Origin: Meloidogyne chitwoodi
Taxonomy: Eukaryota; Nematoda; Chromadorea; Rhabditida; Meloidogynidae
DNA length: 64,000 nt
Reading direction: 5' to 3'
Assembly (NCBI GenBank): GCA_015183035.1
Contig: JACZZP010000002.1
Coordinates: forward strand, 2,046,001 to 2,110,000
Position numbers and translations under genes: made by a program. Below are positions 9,946 through 23,428 of this stretch, piece after piece. Numbering within the stretch: position 1 is the first letter of the stretch; every line of letters begins with the position of its first letter. The notes beneath the pieces are model-generated. The model saw only the letters and a list, made by a program, of their open reading frames with translations. It had not been told where the DNA came from and did no database searches.

Positions 9946-12900
9946 GTAGTTCAATAAGATATAGAATTTATACGATTCTTATTATCCTTATGCTAAAATT
10001 ATTTACTATTAGCTTACCGTATTTTTATAAAATCCTTCAAATAAGATATAGAATTTATACGATTCTTATTATCCTTATGCTAAAATTATTTACTATTAGC
10101 TTACCTTATTTTTATAAAATCCTTCAAATAAGATATAGAATTTATACGATTCTTATTATCCTTATGCTAAAATTATTTACTATTAGCTTACCTTATTTTT
10201 ATAAAATCCTTCAAATAAGATATAGAATTTATACGATTCTTATTATACTTATGCTAGAATTATTTACTATTAGCTTACCTTATTTTTATAAAATCCTTCA
10301 AATAAGATATAGAATTTATACGATTCTTATTATACTTATGCTAAAATTATTTACTATTAGCTTACCTTATTTTTATAAAATCCTTCAAATAAGATATAGA
10401 ATTTATACGATTCTTATTATACTTATGCTAAAATTATTTACTATTAGCTTACCTTATTTTTATAAAATCCTTCAAATAAGATATAGAATTTATACGATTC
10501 TTATTATCCTTATGCTAAAATTATTTACTATTAGCTTACCTTATTTTTATAAAATCCTTCAAATAAGATATAGAATTTATACGATTCTTATTATCCTTAT
10601 GCTAAAATTATTTACTATTAGCTTACCTTATTTTTATAAAATCCTTCAAATAAGATATAGAATTTATACGATTCTTATTATCCTTATGCTAAAATTATTT
10701 ACTATTAGCTTACCTTATTTTTATAAAATCCTTCAAATAAGATATAGAATTTATACGATTCTTATTATCCTTATGCTAAAATTATTTACTATTAGCTTAC
10801 CTTATTTTTATAAAATCCTTCAAATAAGATATAGAATTTATACGATTCTTATTATACTTATGCTAGAATTATTTACTATTAGCTTACCTTATTTTTATAA
10901 AATCCTTCAAATAAGATATAGAATTTATACGATTCTTATTATACTTATGCTAAAATTATTTACTATTAGCTTACCTTATTTTTATAAAATCCTTCAAATA
11001 AGATATAGAATTTATACGATTCTTATTATCCTTATGCTAAAATTATTTACTATTAGCTTACCTTATTTTTATAAAATCCTTCAAATAAGATATAGAATTT
11101 ATACGATTCTTATTATCCTTATGCTAAAATTATTTACTATTAGCTTACCTTATTTTTATAAAATCCTTCAAATAAGATATAGAATTTATACGATTCTTAT
11201 TATCCTTATGCTAAAATTATTTACTATTAGCTTACCTTATTTTTATAAAATCCTTCAAATAAGATATAGAATTTATACGATTCTTATTATCCTTATGCTA
11301 AAATTATTTACTATTAGCTTACCTTATTTTTATAAAATCCTTCAAATAAGATATAGAATTTATACGATTCTTATTATCCTTATGCTAAAATTATTTACTA
11401 TTAGCTTACCTTATTTTTATAAAATCCTTCAAATAAGATATAGAATTTATACGATTCTTATTATACTTATGCTAAAATTATTTACTATTAGCTTACCTTA
11501 TTTTTATAAAATCCTTCAAATAAGATATAGAATTTATACGATTCTTATTATCCTTATGCTAAAATTATTTACTATTAGCTTACCTTATTTTTATAAAATC
11601 CTTCAAATAAGATATAGAATTTATACGATTCTTATTATACTTATGCTAGAATTATTTACTATTAGCTTACCTTATTTTTATAAAATCCTTCAAATAAGAT
11701 ATAGAATTTATACGATTCTTATTATACTTATGCTAAAATTATTTACTATTAGCTTACCTTATTTTTATAAAATCCTTCAAATAAGATATAGAATTTATAC
11801 GATTCTTATTATACTTATGCTAAAATTATTTACTATTAGCTTACCTTATTTTTATAAAATCCTTCAAATAAGATATAGAATTTATACGATTCTTATTATC
11901 CTTATGCTAAAATTATTTACTATTAGCTTACCTTATTTTTATAAAATCCTTCAAATAAGATATAGAATTTATACGATTCTTATTATCCTTATGCTAAAAT
12001 TATTTACTATTAGCTTACCTTATTTTTATAAAATCCTTCAAATAAGATATAGAATTTATACGATTCTTATTATCCTTATGCTAAAATTATTTACTATTAG
12101 CTTACCTTATTTTTATAAAATCCTTCAAATAAGATATAGAATTTATACGATTCTTATTATCCTTATGCTAAAATTATTTACTATTAGCTTACCTTATTTT
12201 TATAAAATCCTTCAAATAAGATATAGAATTTATACGATTCTTATTATACTTATGCTAGAATTATTTACTATTAGCTTACCTTATTTTTATAAAATCCTTC
12301 AAATAAGATATAGAATTTATACGATTCTTATTATACTTATGCTAAAATTATTTACTATTAGCTTACCTTATTTTTATAAAATCCTTCAAATAAGATATAG
12401 AATTTATACGATTCTTATTATCCTTATGCTAAAATTATTTACTATTAGCTTACCTTATTTTTATAAAATCCTTCAAATAAGATATAGAATTTATACGATT
12501 CTTATTATCCTTATGCTAAAATTATTTACTATTAGCTTACCTTATTTTTATAAAATCCTTCAAATAAGATATAGAATTTATACGATTCTTATTATCCTTA
12601 TGCTAAAATTATTTACTATTAGCTTACCTTATTTTTATAAAATCCTTCAAATAAGATATAGAATTTATACGATTCTTATTATCCTTATGCTAAAATTATT
12701 TACTATTAGCTTACCTTATTTTTATAAAATCCTTCAAATAAGATATAGAATTTATACGATTCTTATTATCCTTATGCTAAAATTATTTACTATTAGCTTA
12801 CCTTATTTTTATAAAATCCTTCAAATAAGATATAGAATTTATACGATTCTTATTATCCTTATGCTAAAATTATTTACTATTAGCTTACCTTATTTTTATA

Positions 12901-15900
12901 AAATCCTTCAAATAAGATATAGAATTTATACGATTCTTATTATCCTTATGCTAAAATTATTTACTATTAGCTTACCTTATTTTTATAAAATCCTTCAAAT
13001 AAGATATAGAATTTATACGATTCTTATTATACTTATGCTAGAATTATTTACTATTAGCTTACCTTATTTTTATAAAATCCTTCAAATAAGATATAGAATT
13101 TATACGATTCTTATTATACTTATGCTAAAATTATTTACTATTAGCTTACCTTATTTTTATAAAATCCTTCAAATAAGATATAGAATTTATACGATTCTTA
13201 TTATCCTTATGCTAAAATTATTTACTATTAGCTTACCTTATTTTTATAAAATCCTTCAAATAAGATATAGAATTTATACGATTCTTATTATCCTTATGCT
13301 AAAATTATTTACTATTAGCTTACCTTATTTTTATAAAATCCTTCAAATAAGATATAGAATTTATACGATTCTTATTATCCTTATGCTAAAATTATTTACT
13401 ATTAGCTTACCTTATTTTTATAAAATCCTTCAAATAAGATATAGAATTTATACGATTCTTATTATCCTTATGCTAAAATTATTTACTATTAGCTTACCTT
13501 ATTTTTATAAAATCCTTCAAATAAGATATAGAATTTATACGATTCTTATTATCCTTATGCTAAAATTATTTACTATTAGCTTACCTTATTTTTATAAAAT
13601 CCTTCAAATAAGATATAGAATTTATACGATTCTTATTATACTTATGCTAAAATTATTTACTATTAGCTTACCTTATTTTTATAAAATCCTTCAAATAAGA
13701 TATAGAATTTATACGATTCTTATTATCCTTATGCTAAAATTATTTACTATTAGCTTACCTTATTTTTATAAAATCCTTCAAATAAGATATAGAATTTATA
13801 CGATTCTTATTATACTTATGCTAAAATTATTTACTATTAGCTTACCTTATTTTTATAAAATCCTTCAAATAAGATATAGAATTTATACGATTCTTATTAT
13901 ACTTATGCTAAAATTATTTACTATTAGCTTACCTTATTTTTATAAAATCCTTCAAATAAGATATAGAATTTATACGATTCTTATTATCCTTATGCTAAAA
14001 TTATTTACTATTAGCTTACCTTATTTTTATAAAATCCTTCAAATAAGATATAGAATTTATACGATTCTTATTATCCTTATGCTAAAATTATTTACTATTA
14101 GCTTACCTTATTTTTATAAAATCCTTCAAATAAGATATAGAATTTATACGATTCTTATTATCCTTATGCTAAAATTATTTACTATTAGCTTACCTTATTT
14201 TTATAAAATCCTTCAAATAAGATATAGAATTTATACGATTCTTATTATCCTTATGCTAAAATTATTTACTATTAGCTTACCTTATTTTTATAAAATCCTT
14301 CAAATAAGATATAGAATTTATACGATTCTTATTATCCTTATGCTAAAATTATTTACTATTAGCTTACCTTATTTTTATAAAATCCTTCAAATAAGATATA
14401 GAATTTATACGATTCTTATTATACTTATGCTAAAATTATTTACTATTAGCTTACCTTATTTTTATAAAATCCTTCAAATAAGATATAGAATTTATACGAT
14501 TCTTATTATACTTATGCTAAAATTATTTACTATTAGCTTACCTTATTTTTATAAAATCCTTCAAATAAGATATAGAATTTATACGATTCTTATTATCCTT
14601 ATGCTAAAATTATTTACTATTAGCTTACCTTATTTTTATAAAATCCTTCAAATAAGATATAGAATTTATACGATTCTTATTATCCTTATGCTAAAATTAT
14701 TTACTATTAGCTTACCTTATTTTTATAAAATCCTTCAAATAAGATATAGAATTTATACGATTCTTATTATCCTTATGCTAAAATTATTTACTATTAGCTT
14801 ACCTTATTTTTATAAAATCCTTCAAATAAGATATAGAATTTATACGATTCTTATTATCCTTATGCTAAAATTATTTACTATTAGCTTACCTTATTTTTAT
14901 AAAATCCTTCAAATAAGATATAGAATTTATACGATTCTTATTATCCTTATGCTAAAATTATTTACTATTAGCTTACCTTATTTTTATAAAATCCTTCAAA
15001 TAAGATATAGAATTTATACGATTCTTATTATCCTTATGCTAAAATTATTTACTATTAGCTTACCTTATTTTTATAAAATCCTTCAAATAAGATATAGAAT
15101 TTATACGATTCTTATTATACTTATGCTAAAATTATTTACTATTAGCTTACCTTATTTTTATAAAATCCTTCAAATAAGATATAGAATTTATACGATTCTT
15201 ATTATCCTTATGCTAAAATTATTTACTATTAGCTTACCTTATTTTTATAAAATCCTTCAAATAAGATATAGAATTTATACGATTCTTATTATACTTATGC
15301 TAAAATTATTTACTATTAGCTTACCTTATTTTTATAAAATCCTTCAAATAAGATATAGAATTTATACGATTCTTATTATCCTTATGCTAAAATTATTTAC
15401 TATTAGCTTACCTTATTTTTATAAAATCCTTCAAATAAGATATAGAATTTATACGATTCTTATTATACTTATGCTAAAATTATTTACTATTAGCTTACCT
15501 TATTTTTATAAAATCCTTCAAATAAGATATAGAATTTATACGATTCTTATTATCCTTATGCTAAAATTATTTACTATTAGCTTACCTTATTTTTATAAAA
15601 TCCTTCAAATAAGATATAGAATTTATACGATTCTTATTATACTTATGCTAAAATTATTTACTATTAGCTTACCTTATTTTTATAAAATCCTTCAAATAAG
15701 ATATAGAATTTATACGATTCTTATTATACTTATGCTAAAATTATTTACTATTAGCTTACCTTATTTTTATAAAATCCTTCAAATAAGATATAGAATTTAT
15801 ACGATTCTTATTATCCTTATGCTAAAATTATTTACTATTAGCTTACCTTATTTTTATAAAATCCTTCAAATAAGATATAGAATTTATACGATTCTTATTA

Positions 15901-18900
15901 TCCTTATGCTAAAATTATTTACTATTAGCTTACCTTATTTTTATAAAATCCTTCAAATAAGATATAGAATTTATACGATTCTTATTATCCTTATGCTAAA
16001 ATTATTTACTATTAGCTTACCTTATTTTTATAAAATCCTTCAAATAAGATATAGAATTTATACGATTCTTATTATCCTTATGCTAAAATTATTTACTATT
16101 AGCTTACCTTATTTTTATAAAATCCTTCAAATAAGATATAGAATTTATACGATTCTTATTATCCTTATGCTAAAATTATTTACTATTAGCTTACCTTATT
16201 TTTATAAAATCCTTCAAATAAGATATAGAATTTATACGATTCTTATTATACTTATGCTAAAATTATTTACTATTAGCTTACCTTATTTTTATAAAATCCT
16301 TCAAATAAGATATAGAATTTATACGATTCTTATTATACTTATGCTAAAATTATTTACTATTAGCTTACCTTATTTTTATAAAATCCTTCAAATAAGATAT
16401 AGAATTTATACGATTCTTATTATCCTTATGCTAAAATTATTTACTATTAGCTTACCTTATTTTTATAAAATCCTTCAAATAAGATATAGAATTTATACGA
16501 TTCTTATTATCCTTATGCTAAAATTATTTACTATTAGCTTACCTTATTTTTATAAAATCCTTCAAATAAGATATAGAATTTATACGATTCTTATTATCCT
16601 TATGCTAAAATTATTTACTATTAGCTTACCTTATTTTTATAAAATCCTTCAAATAAGATATAGAATTTATACGATTCTTATTATCCTTATGCTAAAATTA
16701 TTTACTATTAGCTTACCTTATTTTTATAAAATCCTTCAAATAAGATATAGAATTTATACGATTCTTATTATCCTTATGCTAAAATTATTTACTATTAGCT
16801 TACCTTATTTTTATAAAATCCTTCAAATAAGATATAGAATTTATACGATTCTTATTATCCTTATGCTAAAATTATTTACTATTAGCTTACCTTATTTTTA
16901 TAAAATCCTTCAAATAAGATATAGAATTTATACGATTCTTATTATCCTTATGCTAAAATTATTTACTATTAGCTTACCTTATTTTTATAAAATCCTTCAA
17001 ATAAGATATAGAATTTATACGATTCTTATTATCCTTATGCTAAAATTATTTACTATTAGCTTACCTTATTTTTATAAAATCCTTCAAATAAGATATAGAA
17101 TTTATACGATTCTTATTATACTTATGCTAAAATTATTTACTATTAGCTTACCTTATTTTTATAAAATCCTTCAAATAAGATATAGAATTTATACGATTCT
17201 TATTATACTTATGCTAAAATTATTTACTATTAGCTTACCTTATTTTTATAAAATCCTTCAAATAAGATATAGAATTTATACGATTCTTATTATCCTTATG
17301 CTAAAATTATTTACTATTAGCTTACCTTATTTTTATAAAATCCTTCAAATAAGATATAGAATTTATACGATTCTTATTATCCTTATGCTAAAATTATTTA
17401 CTATTAGCTTACCTTATTTTTATAAAATCCTTCAAATAAGATATAGAATTTATACGATTCTTATTATCCTTATGCTAAAATTATTTACTATTAGCTTACC
17501 TTATTTTATAAAATCCTTCAAAATAAGATATAGAATTTATACGATTCTTATTATACTTATGCTAAAATTATTTACTATTTAGCTTACCTTATTTTATAAA
17601 ATCCTTCAAATAAGATATAGAATTTATACGATTCTTATTATCCTTATGCTAAAATTATTTACTATTAGCTTACCTTATTTTTATAAAATCCTTCAAATAA
17701 GATATAGAATTTATACGATTCTTATTATCCTTATGCTAAAATTATTTACTATTAGCTTACCTTATTTTTATAAAATCCTTCAAATAAGATATAGAATTTA
17801 TACGATTCTTATTATCCTTATGCTAAAATTATTTACTATTAGCTTACCTTATTTTTATAAAATCCTTCAAATAAGATATAGAATTTATACGATTCTTATT
17901 ATACTTATGCTAAAATTATTTACTATTAGCTTACCTTATTTTTATAAAATCCTTCAAATAAGATATAGAATTTATACGATTCTTATTATACTTATGCTAA
18001 ATTATTTACTATTAGCTTACCTTATTTTTATAAAATCCTTCAAATAAGATATAGAATTTATACGATTCTTATTATCCTTATGCTAAAATTATTTACTATT
18101 AGCTTACCTTATTTTTATAAAATCCTTCAAATAAGATATAGAATTTATACGATTCTTATTATCCTTATGCTAAAATTATTTACTATTAGCTTACCTTATT
18201 TTTATAAAATCCTTCAAATAAGATATAGAATTTATACGATTCTTATTATCCTTATGCTAAAATTATTTACTATTAGCTTACCTTATTTTTATAAAATCCT
18301 TCAAATAAGATATAGAATTTATACGATTCTTATTATCCTTATGCTAAAATTATTTACTATTAGCTTACCTTATTTTTATAAAATCCTTCAAATAAGATAT
18401 AGAATTTATACGATTCTTATTATACTTATGCTAAAATTATTTACTATTAGCTTACCTTATTTTTATAAAATCCTTCAAATAAGATATAGAATTTATACGA
18501 TTCTTATTATACTTATGCTAGAATTATTTACTATTAGCTTACCTTATTTTTATAAAATCCTTCAAATAAGATATAGAATTTATACGATTCTTATTATACT
18601 TATGCTAAAATTATTTACTATTAGCTTACCTTATTTTTATAAAATCCTTCAAATAAGATATAGAATTTATACGATTCTTATTATACTTATGCTAAAATTA
18701 TTTACTATTAGCTTACCTTATTTTTATAAAATCCTTCAAATAAGATATAGAATTTATACGATTCTTATTATACTTATGCTAAAATTATTTACTATTAGCT
18801 TACCTTATTTTTATAAAATCCTTCAAATAAGATATAGAATTTATACGATTCTTATTATACTTATGCTAAAATTATTTACTATTAGCTTACCTTATTTTTA

Positions 18901-19873
18901 TAAAATCCTTCAAATAAGATATAGAATTTATACGATTCTTATTATCCTTATGCTAAAATTATTTACTATTAGCTTACCTTATTTTTATAAAATCCTTCAA
19001 ATAAGATATAGAATTTATACGATTCTTATTATACTTATGCTAAAATTATTTACTATTAGCTTACCTTATTTTTATAAAATCCTTCAAATAAGATATAGAA
19101 TTTATACGATTCTTATTATCCTTATGCTAAAATTATTTACTATTAGCTTACCTTATTTTTATAAAATCCTTCAAATAAGATATAGAATTTATACGATTCT
19201 TATTATACTTATGCTAGAATTATTTACTATTAGCTTACCTTATTTTTATAAAATCCTTCAAATAAGATATAGAATTTATACGATTCTTATTATACTTATG
19301 CTAAAATTATTTACTATTAGCTTACCTTATTTTTATAAAATCCTTCAAATAAGATATAGAATTTATACGATTCTTATTATACTTATGCTAAAATTATTTA
19401 CTATTAGCTTACCTTATTTTTATAAAATCCTTCAAATAAGATATAGAATTTATACGATTCTTATTATTATCCTTATGCTAAAAATTATTTACTATTAGCT
19501 TACCTTATTTTTATAAAATCCTTCAAATAAGATATAGAATTTATACGATTCTTATTATACTTATGCTAAAATTATTTACTATTAGCTTACCTTATTTTTA
19601 TAAAATCCTTCAAATAAGATATAGAATTTATACGATTCTTATTATACTTATGCTAAAATTATTTACTATTAGCTTACCTTATTTTTATAAAATCCTTCAA
19701 ATAAGATATAGAATTTATACGATTCTTATTATCCTTATGCTAAAATTATTTACTATTAGCTTACCTTATTTTTATAAAATCCTTCAAATAAGATATAGAA
19801 TTTATACGATTCTTATTATGCTTATGCTAAAATTATTTACTATTAACTTATTTTATTTTTATAAAATCTTATA
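9946..19873. repeat. 87-bp satellite array, about 114 copies
   Basis: Nearly identical 87-bp units run head-to-tail for almost 10 kb. Internal divergence is mainly two diagnostic sites: TTATCC versus TTATAC before TTATGC, and GCTAAAAT versus GCTAGAAT. Small indels break the phase only near the right end (about 17500, 17575, 18000 and 19465). Because 87 is a multiple of 3 and the unit lacks stops in one frame, a very long open frame runs through it; I regard that as incidental. The G variant recurs at 10257, 10866, 11649, 12258 and 13041, a 7-9-7-9 unit spacing that shows higher-order structure of 16 units (1,392 bp). Confidence 0.95.
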
Positions 19874-20340
19874 AATAAGATGACAAATTATTTCTTTTAA
19901 GTAAGAATATAAATCGTTTATTTCTTATATCTTATTTTTAAAAATATTTTTTTATATTTTTCTTTATTATAATAAAGTTATATAAATAAGATGACAAATT
20001 ATTTCTTTTAAGTAAGATTATAAATCGTTTATTTCTTATATCTTATTTTTAAAAAATATTTTTTTATTATTTTTCTTTATTTGAATAAAATTATATTAAT
20101 AAGATGACAAATTATTTCTTTTAAGTAAGATTATAAATCGTTTATTTCTTATATCTTATTTTTAAAAAATATTTTTTTATTATTTTTCTTTATTTGAATA
20201 AAATTATATTAATAAGATGACAAATTATTTCTTTTAAGTAAGATTATAAATCGTTTATTTCTTATATCTTATTTTTAAAAAATATTTTTTTATTATTTTT
20301 CTTTATTTGAATAAAATTATATTAATAAGATGACAAATTA
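19874..20340. repeat. 113-bp satellite, about 4 copies
   Basis: Units begin AAGATGACAAATTATTTC at about 19877, 19988, 20101, 20214 and 20327 (spacings 111, 113, 113, 113). The first follows directly from the last, diverged 87-bp unit without a gap. The fifth is cut after ACAAATTA by the 77-bp family. Confidence 0.9.
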
Positions 20341-20690
20341 TATGTGAACTTTATTTTCTATTATTTTAATTAATTTTTATAAAATATTTTAAATAAAATA
20401 GAAAATCTTATTCCATATATGTGAACTTTATTTTCTATTATTTTAATTAATTTTTATAAAATATTTTAAATAAAATAGAAAATCTTATTCCATATATGTG
20501 AACTTTATTTTCTATTATTTTAATTAATTTTTATAAAATATTTTAAATAAAATAGAAAATCTTATTCCATATATGTGAACTTTATTTTCTATTATTTTAA
20601 TTAATTTTTATAAAATATTTTAAATAAAATAGAAAATCTTATTCCATATATGTGAACTTTATTTTCTATTATTTTAATTAATATGTTAAA
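20341..20690. repeat. 77-bp satellite, about 4.5 copies
   Basis: TATGTGAACTTTATTTTC starts recur at 20341, 20418, 20495, 20572 and 20649, exactly 77 bp apart, and the copies are virtually identical. The array sits inside the 113-bp family, with 113-type sequence on both sides. Confidence 0.9.
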
Positions 20691-20815
20691 TAAGATTAAA
20701 AATTATTTCTTTTAAAAAAGATTATAAATCGTTTATTTCTTATAAAATCTATTTTTAAAATTATTTTGTTATTATTTTTCTTTATTTTAATAAAATTATA
20801 TAAATAAGATTTTAT
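20691..20815. repeat. Diverged 113-bp unit resuming after the 77-bp array
   Basis: AAAGATTATAAATCGTTTAT and the following segment correspond to the 113-bp unit with several substitutions. This suggests the 77-bp array expanded within, or was inserted into, an older 113-bp array. Confidence 0.7.
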
Positions 20816-21300
20816 ATTTTATTCTCTCGAATGTTAAATATTTTTCTATTACCTTTAATAAATTATTCTTGCTAATCACAAATTACCTATAAACTTCCTT
20901 CATATTATCCTTATGATAAGTTGGTCATTAAAAGGAATATGAGAGTAGAAATTTCATTGAAATTAATATATTATCAACAATTTCAGACTCAATTGAGGGT
21001 AGATGGCTTAACAGAAAATCACACTAAATTATTTAACTTTAGCTATAAATTATAACAAAAATATTCCCAGATATTAATAAAATAAATGATTTTATTATAT
21101 ATTTTATTTATTATATATTATTTAATGGTCAATATCCAGTTGACTGCCCACCTGTCCGCAAAGAGAATTCGCTCTTTTCTTTCCTTCTCTTGCATTTTTG
21201 GCGTTAGAAGAAGTGCACGCTTATTTTACCTTTTCATTATAGTATGCTTTTGGCATAGAGAGAGAAAAGGGGAAAACAATTAAAATTAATTAATAATTAA

Positions 21301-22477
21301 TAGGGATGCTCGAGATTCTCGGTCTCGGCTCTCGAACCGAGAAATTTCTCGGTTTTTTTGGGTCTCGGTTCTCGGTCTCGGGTTTTTTATCTCGGAAATC
21401 GAGAAAGTTTTACACCCCTAAAGATTGTATTTTTTGAGAAAATGGCATCCAAGGGGCAGGTGTTTTACTTTGATTCGAGGATGGGAAAAATATTAAAAGG
21501 AAAGATTCATTATAATTAAAAACGTTGTTCCCCTAGTATGAGTGTGGTTGAGTGGTTAGGGTTTAGTTTATGGTAGTGATCTTTATGTGGGTTCGATTCC
21601 TATGTTATTTGCAAAATGTCTGGGGACAGTAATTATTATTTTATTTATTTTTCCTTAGTTTTAAAACATTTTAAATTTATAGGAAAATATAAGTCCTATA
21701 TTTTTCTTGCGGTGCTAAAAAGGTGAATTTTTAACAGCTAAAGTACAATTATTTTAAAAATTTTTCGCCTGCGGCGCTAAAATGTAATTGTTTTGCAAAG
21801 GGATTTAAAAAATTATCATCAATGGCACTAAAAAAGCTTAATTTTCAACGCATGTGTTTAAAATTTTTCAAAATTTTTCGCCTGCTGCGCTAAAATAATC
21901 TTAACTTTATAAAAATTAACCCAATCAGAGATTTGAGGTCAACTCGTAACAACTGAACAAACTACGGAGAAGTTTAAACCCAGAAACATTGGAAAAAGTA
22001 ATTTTTATGCACATGAATTTGCCATTGTATGATTTTGACTATTGATAAATGAATGTTTCTACTTTTTTATCATTTTTTTTTGAGAAGTTCGAATTATTTC
22101 GATTTCGAAAACCGAAATTTCGAGGGTTTTCTTTCGAATTATTTCGATTTCGCGAAATTAAAAAATTTCGATTTCGAAGGAATTTCGATTTCGACTTTTT
22201 TCCAATTTCGACTCAGCCCTGGTCCAAATAGAGCAAATCTTTCGATGGAACACGCAAAGCAACAGTTATTTTTATATTTCAATTTTGATTAAACATTTAA
22301 TTTTTACTTTTTTCGATAAATGCAAATTTTTCTGTCTGTCTAAAAAATTCTCGGTCTCGACTCGAGAAATTTCTCGGTTTTTTTGAGTCTCGGTTCTCGG
22401 TCTCGGTCTCGGGTCCATTTCTCGGTCTCGATCTCGGTTCTCGAGTCTCGGTAAATTTCGATTCCCGAGCATCCCTA
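21301..22477. mobile_element. Nested hAT-type element, 1,177 bp, 8-bp TSD
   Basis: It starts TAGGGATGCTCG and ends with the complement CGAGCATCCCTA. ATAATTAA flanks both sides (21293-21300, 22478-22485). The uninterrupted partner arm at about 22700 carries a single ATAATTAA at the matching place, which confirms the duplication. The interior has CTCGGTCTCGG-type runs at both ends, a GCCTGCGGCGCTAAAA module and a tRNA-like stretch, but no transposase frame. Confidence 0.85.
21546..21610 (+). other. tRNA-like sequence (possible SINE head)
   Basis: TGGTTGAGTGG resembles the tRNA A box (TGGNNNAGTGG), and GGGTTCGATTCC about 45 bp later matches the B box. The flanks do not form an acceptor stem I can see, so this is not a functional tRNA. 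It may be a tRNA-derived retroposon carried inside the nested element. Confidence 0.45.
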
Positions 22478-22943
22478 ATAATTAAGTGAAAAAATGTTTA
22501 TTTTATAAATGATTAAAGATTAATAATAAAAGAACATAAATTGCCTAAATATTTGTCCTTTTACTGGTTTTTATCCCTTCATTATAATTCCATAAAACGT
22601 TGTTATTCACCAGATCTTCTTGAAATATATTTGAGAATGTTGTCCCAAATTTATGTTCTTTTATTATTAATCTTTAATCATTTATAAAATAAACATTTTT
22701 TCACTTAATTATTAATTAATTTTAATTGTTTTCCCCTTTTCTCTCTCTATGCCAAAAGCATACTATAATGAAAAGGTAAAATAAGCGTGCACTTCTCCTA
22801 ACGCCAAAAATGCAAGAGAAAGAAAGAAAAGAGCGAATTCTCTTTGCGGACAGGTGGGCAGTCAACTGGATATTTACCTTATTTAATAAAATAAATTTTT
22901 TTATAAACATAATCATTATCTATAATTTTTTAATATTTTTATA

Positions 22944-23428
22944 TTAATCTGATGATGAGTCTCCAGTTGACATAGCCGAGCCTGCTGAAGAATGACCAAT
23001 ATGGAATAAATTGCGTCGCCATGGACGTTCATCACCAAATAGCATAACAACAAAACAGACGAGCATAAAAACAACCAAAAGAATCACTTAAAATTAAAAA
23101 ATTTTTAGTAGAATTAAAAAAAAATAAAATTAAGAAAAATAAATTTAGAAGAAATTTCTCAAATTTTCCAAAAAAAAATTAATATTTTATTTTTAATGTA
23201 TTTAAAAAATAAAAATTTATTTTTATTTTACTTACAAAAGACTAAAATGCTAATATAAAAGCCAAGTTTTATTTTCTCAAGACAACTTCTTTTCTCTGAT
23301 TTTATACTTGAATTTTCTTCACTTGTCCTTGTTGTTTGTTGATTACTTTGTTTTCTTACGGTATAAACATTTGTTGGCATTGGAATGTGATAACTAGCAG
23401 AATAATCATTTTGGTTAATATTTGACAT
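22944..23428 (-). CDS. Small single-pass membrane protein, unknown function
   Basis: Two exons, 23428-23236 and 23086-22944, join in phase 1 and give 111 residues. The N-terminal half is polar and rich in S, T, N and Q without a signal peptide. Residues about 52-83 form a long hydrophobic segment (SILVFLILLVVFMLVCFVVM), followed by DERPWRR and a serine/glycine tail ending SSSD. This suggests a tail of about 30 residues after one membrane pass. I do not recognise the family. A truncated copy of exon 1 lies on the other side of the satellite block at about 9588-9700. Confidence 0.6.

Larger units (their letters stand above)
21127..22878. mobile_element. Long-TIR foldback element (Mutator-like), non-autonomous
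   Basis: Arms of about 230-240 bp are inverted complements: 21127-21300 plus 22486 to about 22540 on the left, and about 22640-22878 on the right. They surround a spacer of about 100 bp. Ends read GGTCAATATCCAGTTGACTG on the left and, inverted, GGTAAATATCCAGTTGACTG on the right. TTATTTAAT is present on both sides (21118-21126 and 22879-22887), a 9-bp target duplication. Long inverted repeats with 9-bp duplications are typical of Mutator-like elements. No transposase is present. The left arm is interrupted by another element. Confidence 0.75.

Noticed and set aside
9990..17582. A 2,530-codon open frame through the 87-bp satellite, and shorter ones to 19874
   Set aside because: The unit is 29 codons without a stop in one frame, so any array of it is open. 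Array phase is broken by indels at the right, there is no upstream gene structure, and the peptide is a hydrophobic repeat that alternates only at satellite variant sites.
22049..22472. F/R-rich short frames inside the nested hAT-type element
   Set aside because: They derive from TTTCGATTTCG and TCTCGG simple repeats in overlapping frames.
21086..22916. Matching frames of about 65 codons at 21086-21283 (plus) and 22722-22916 (minus)
   Set aside because: They are the two arms of one inverted repeat element, which explains their identity. No start context or domain.
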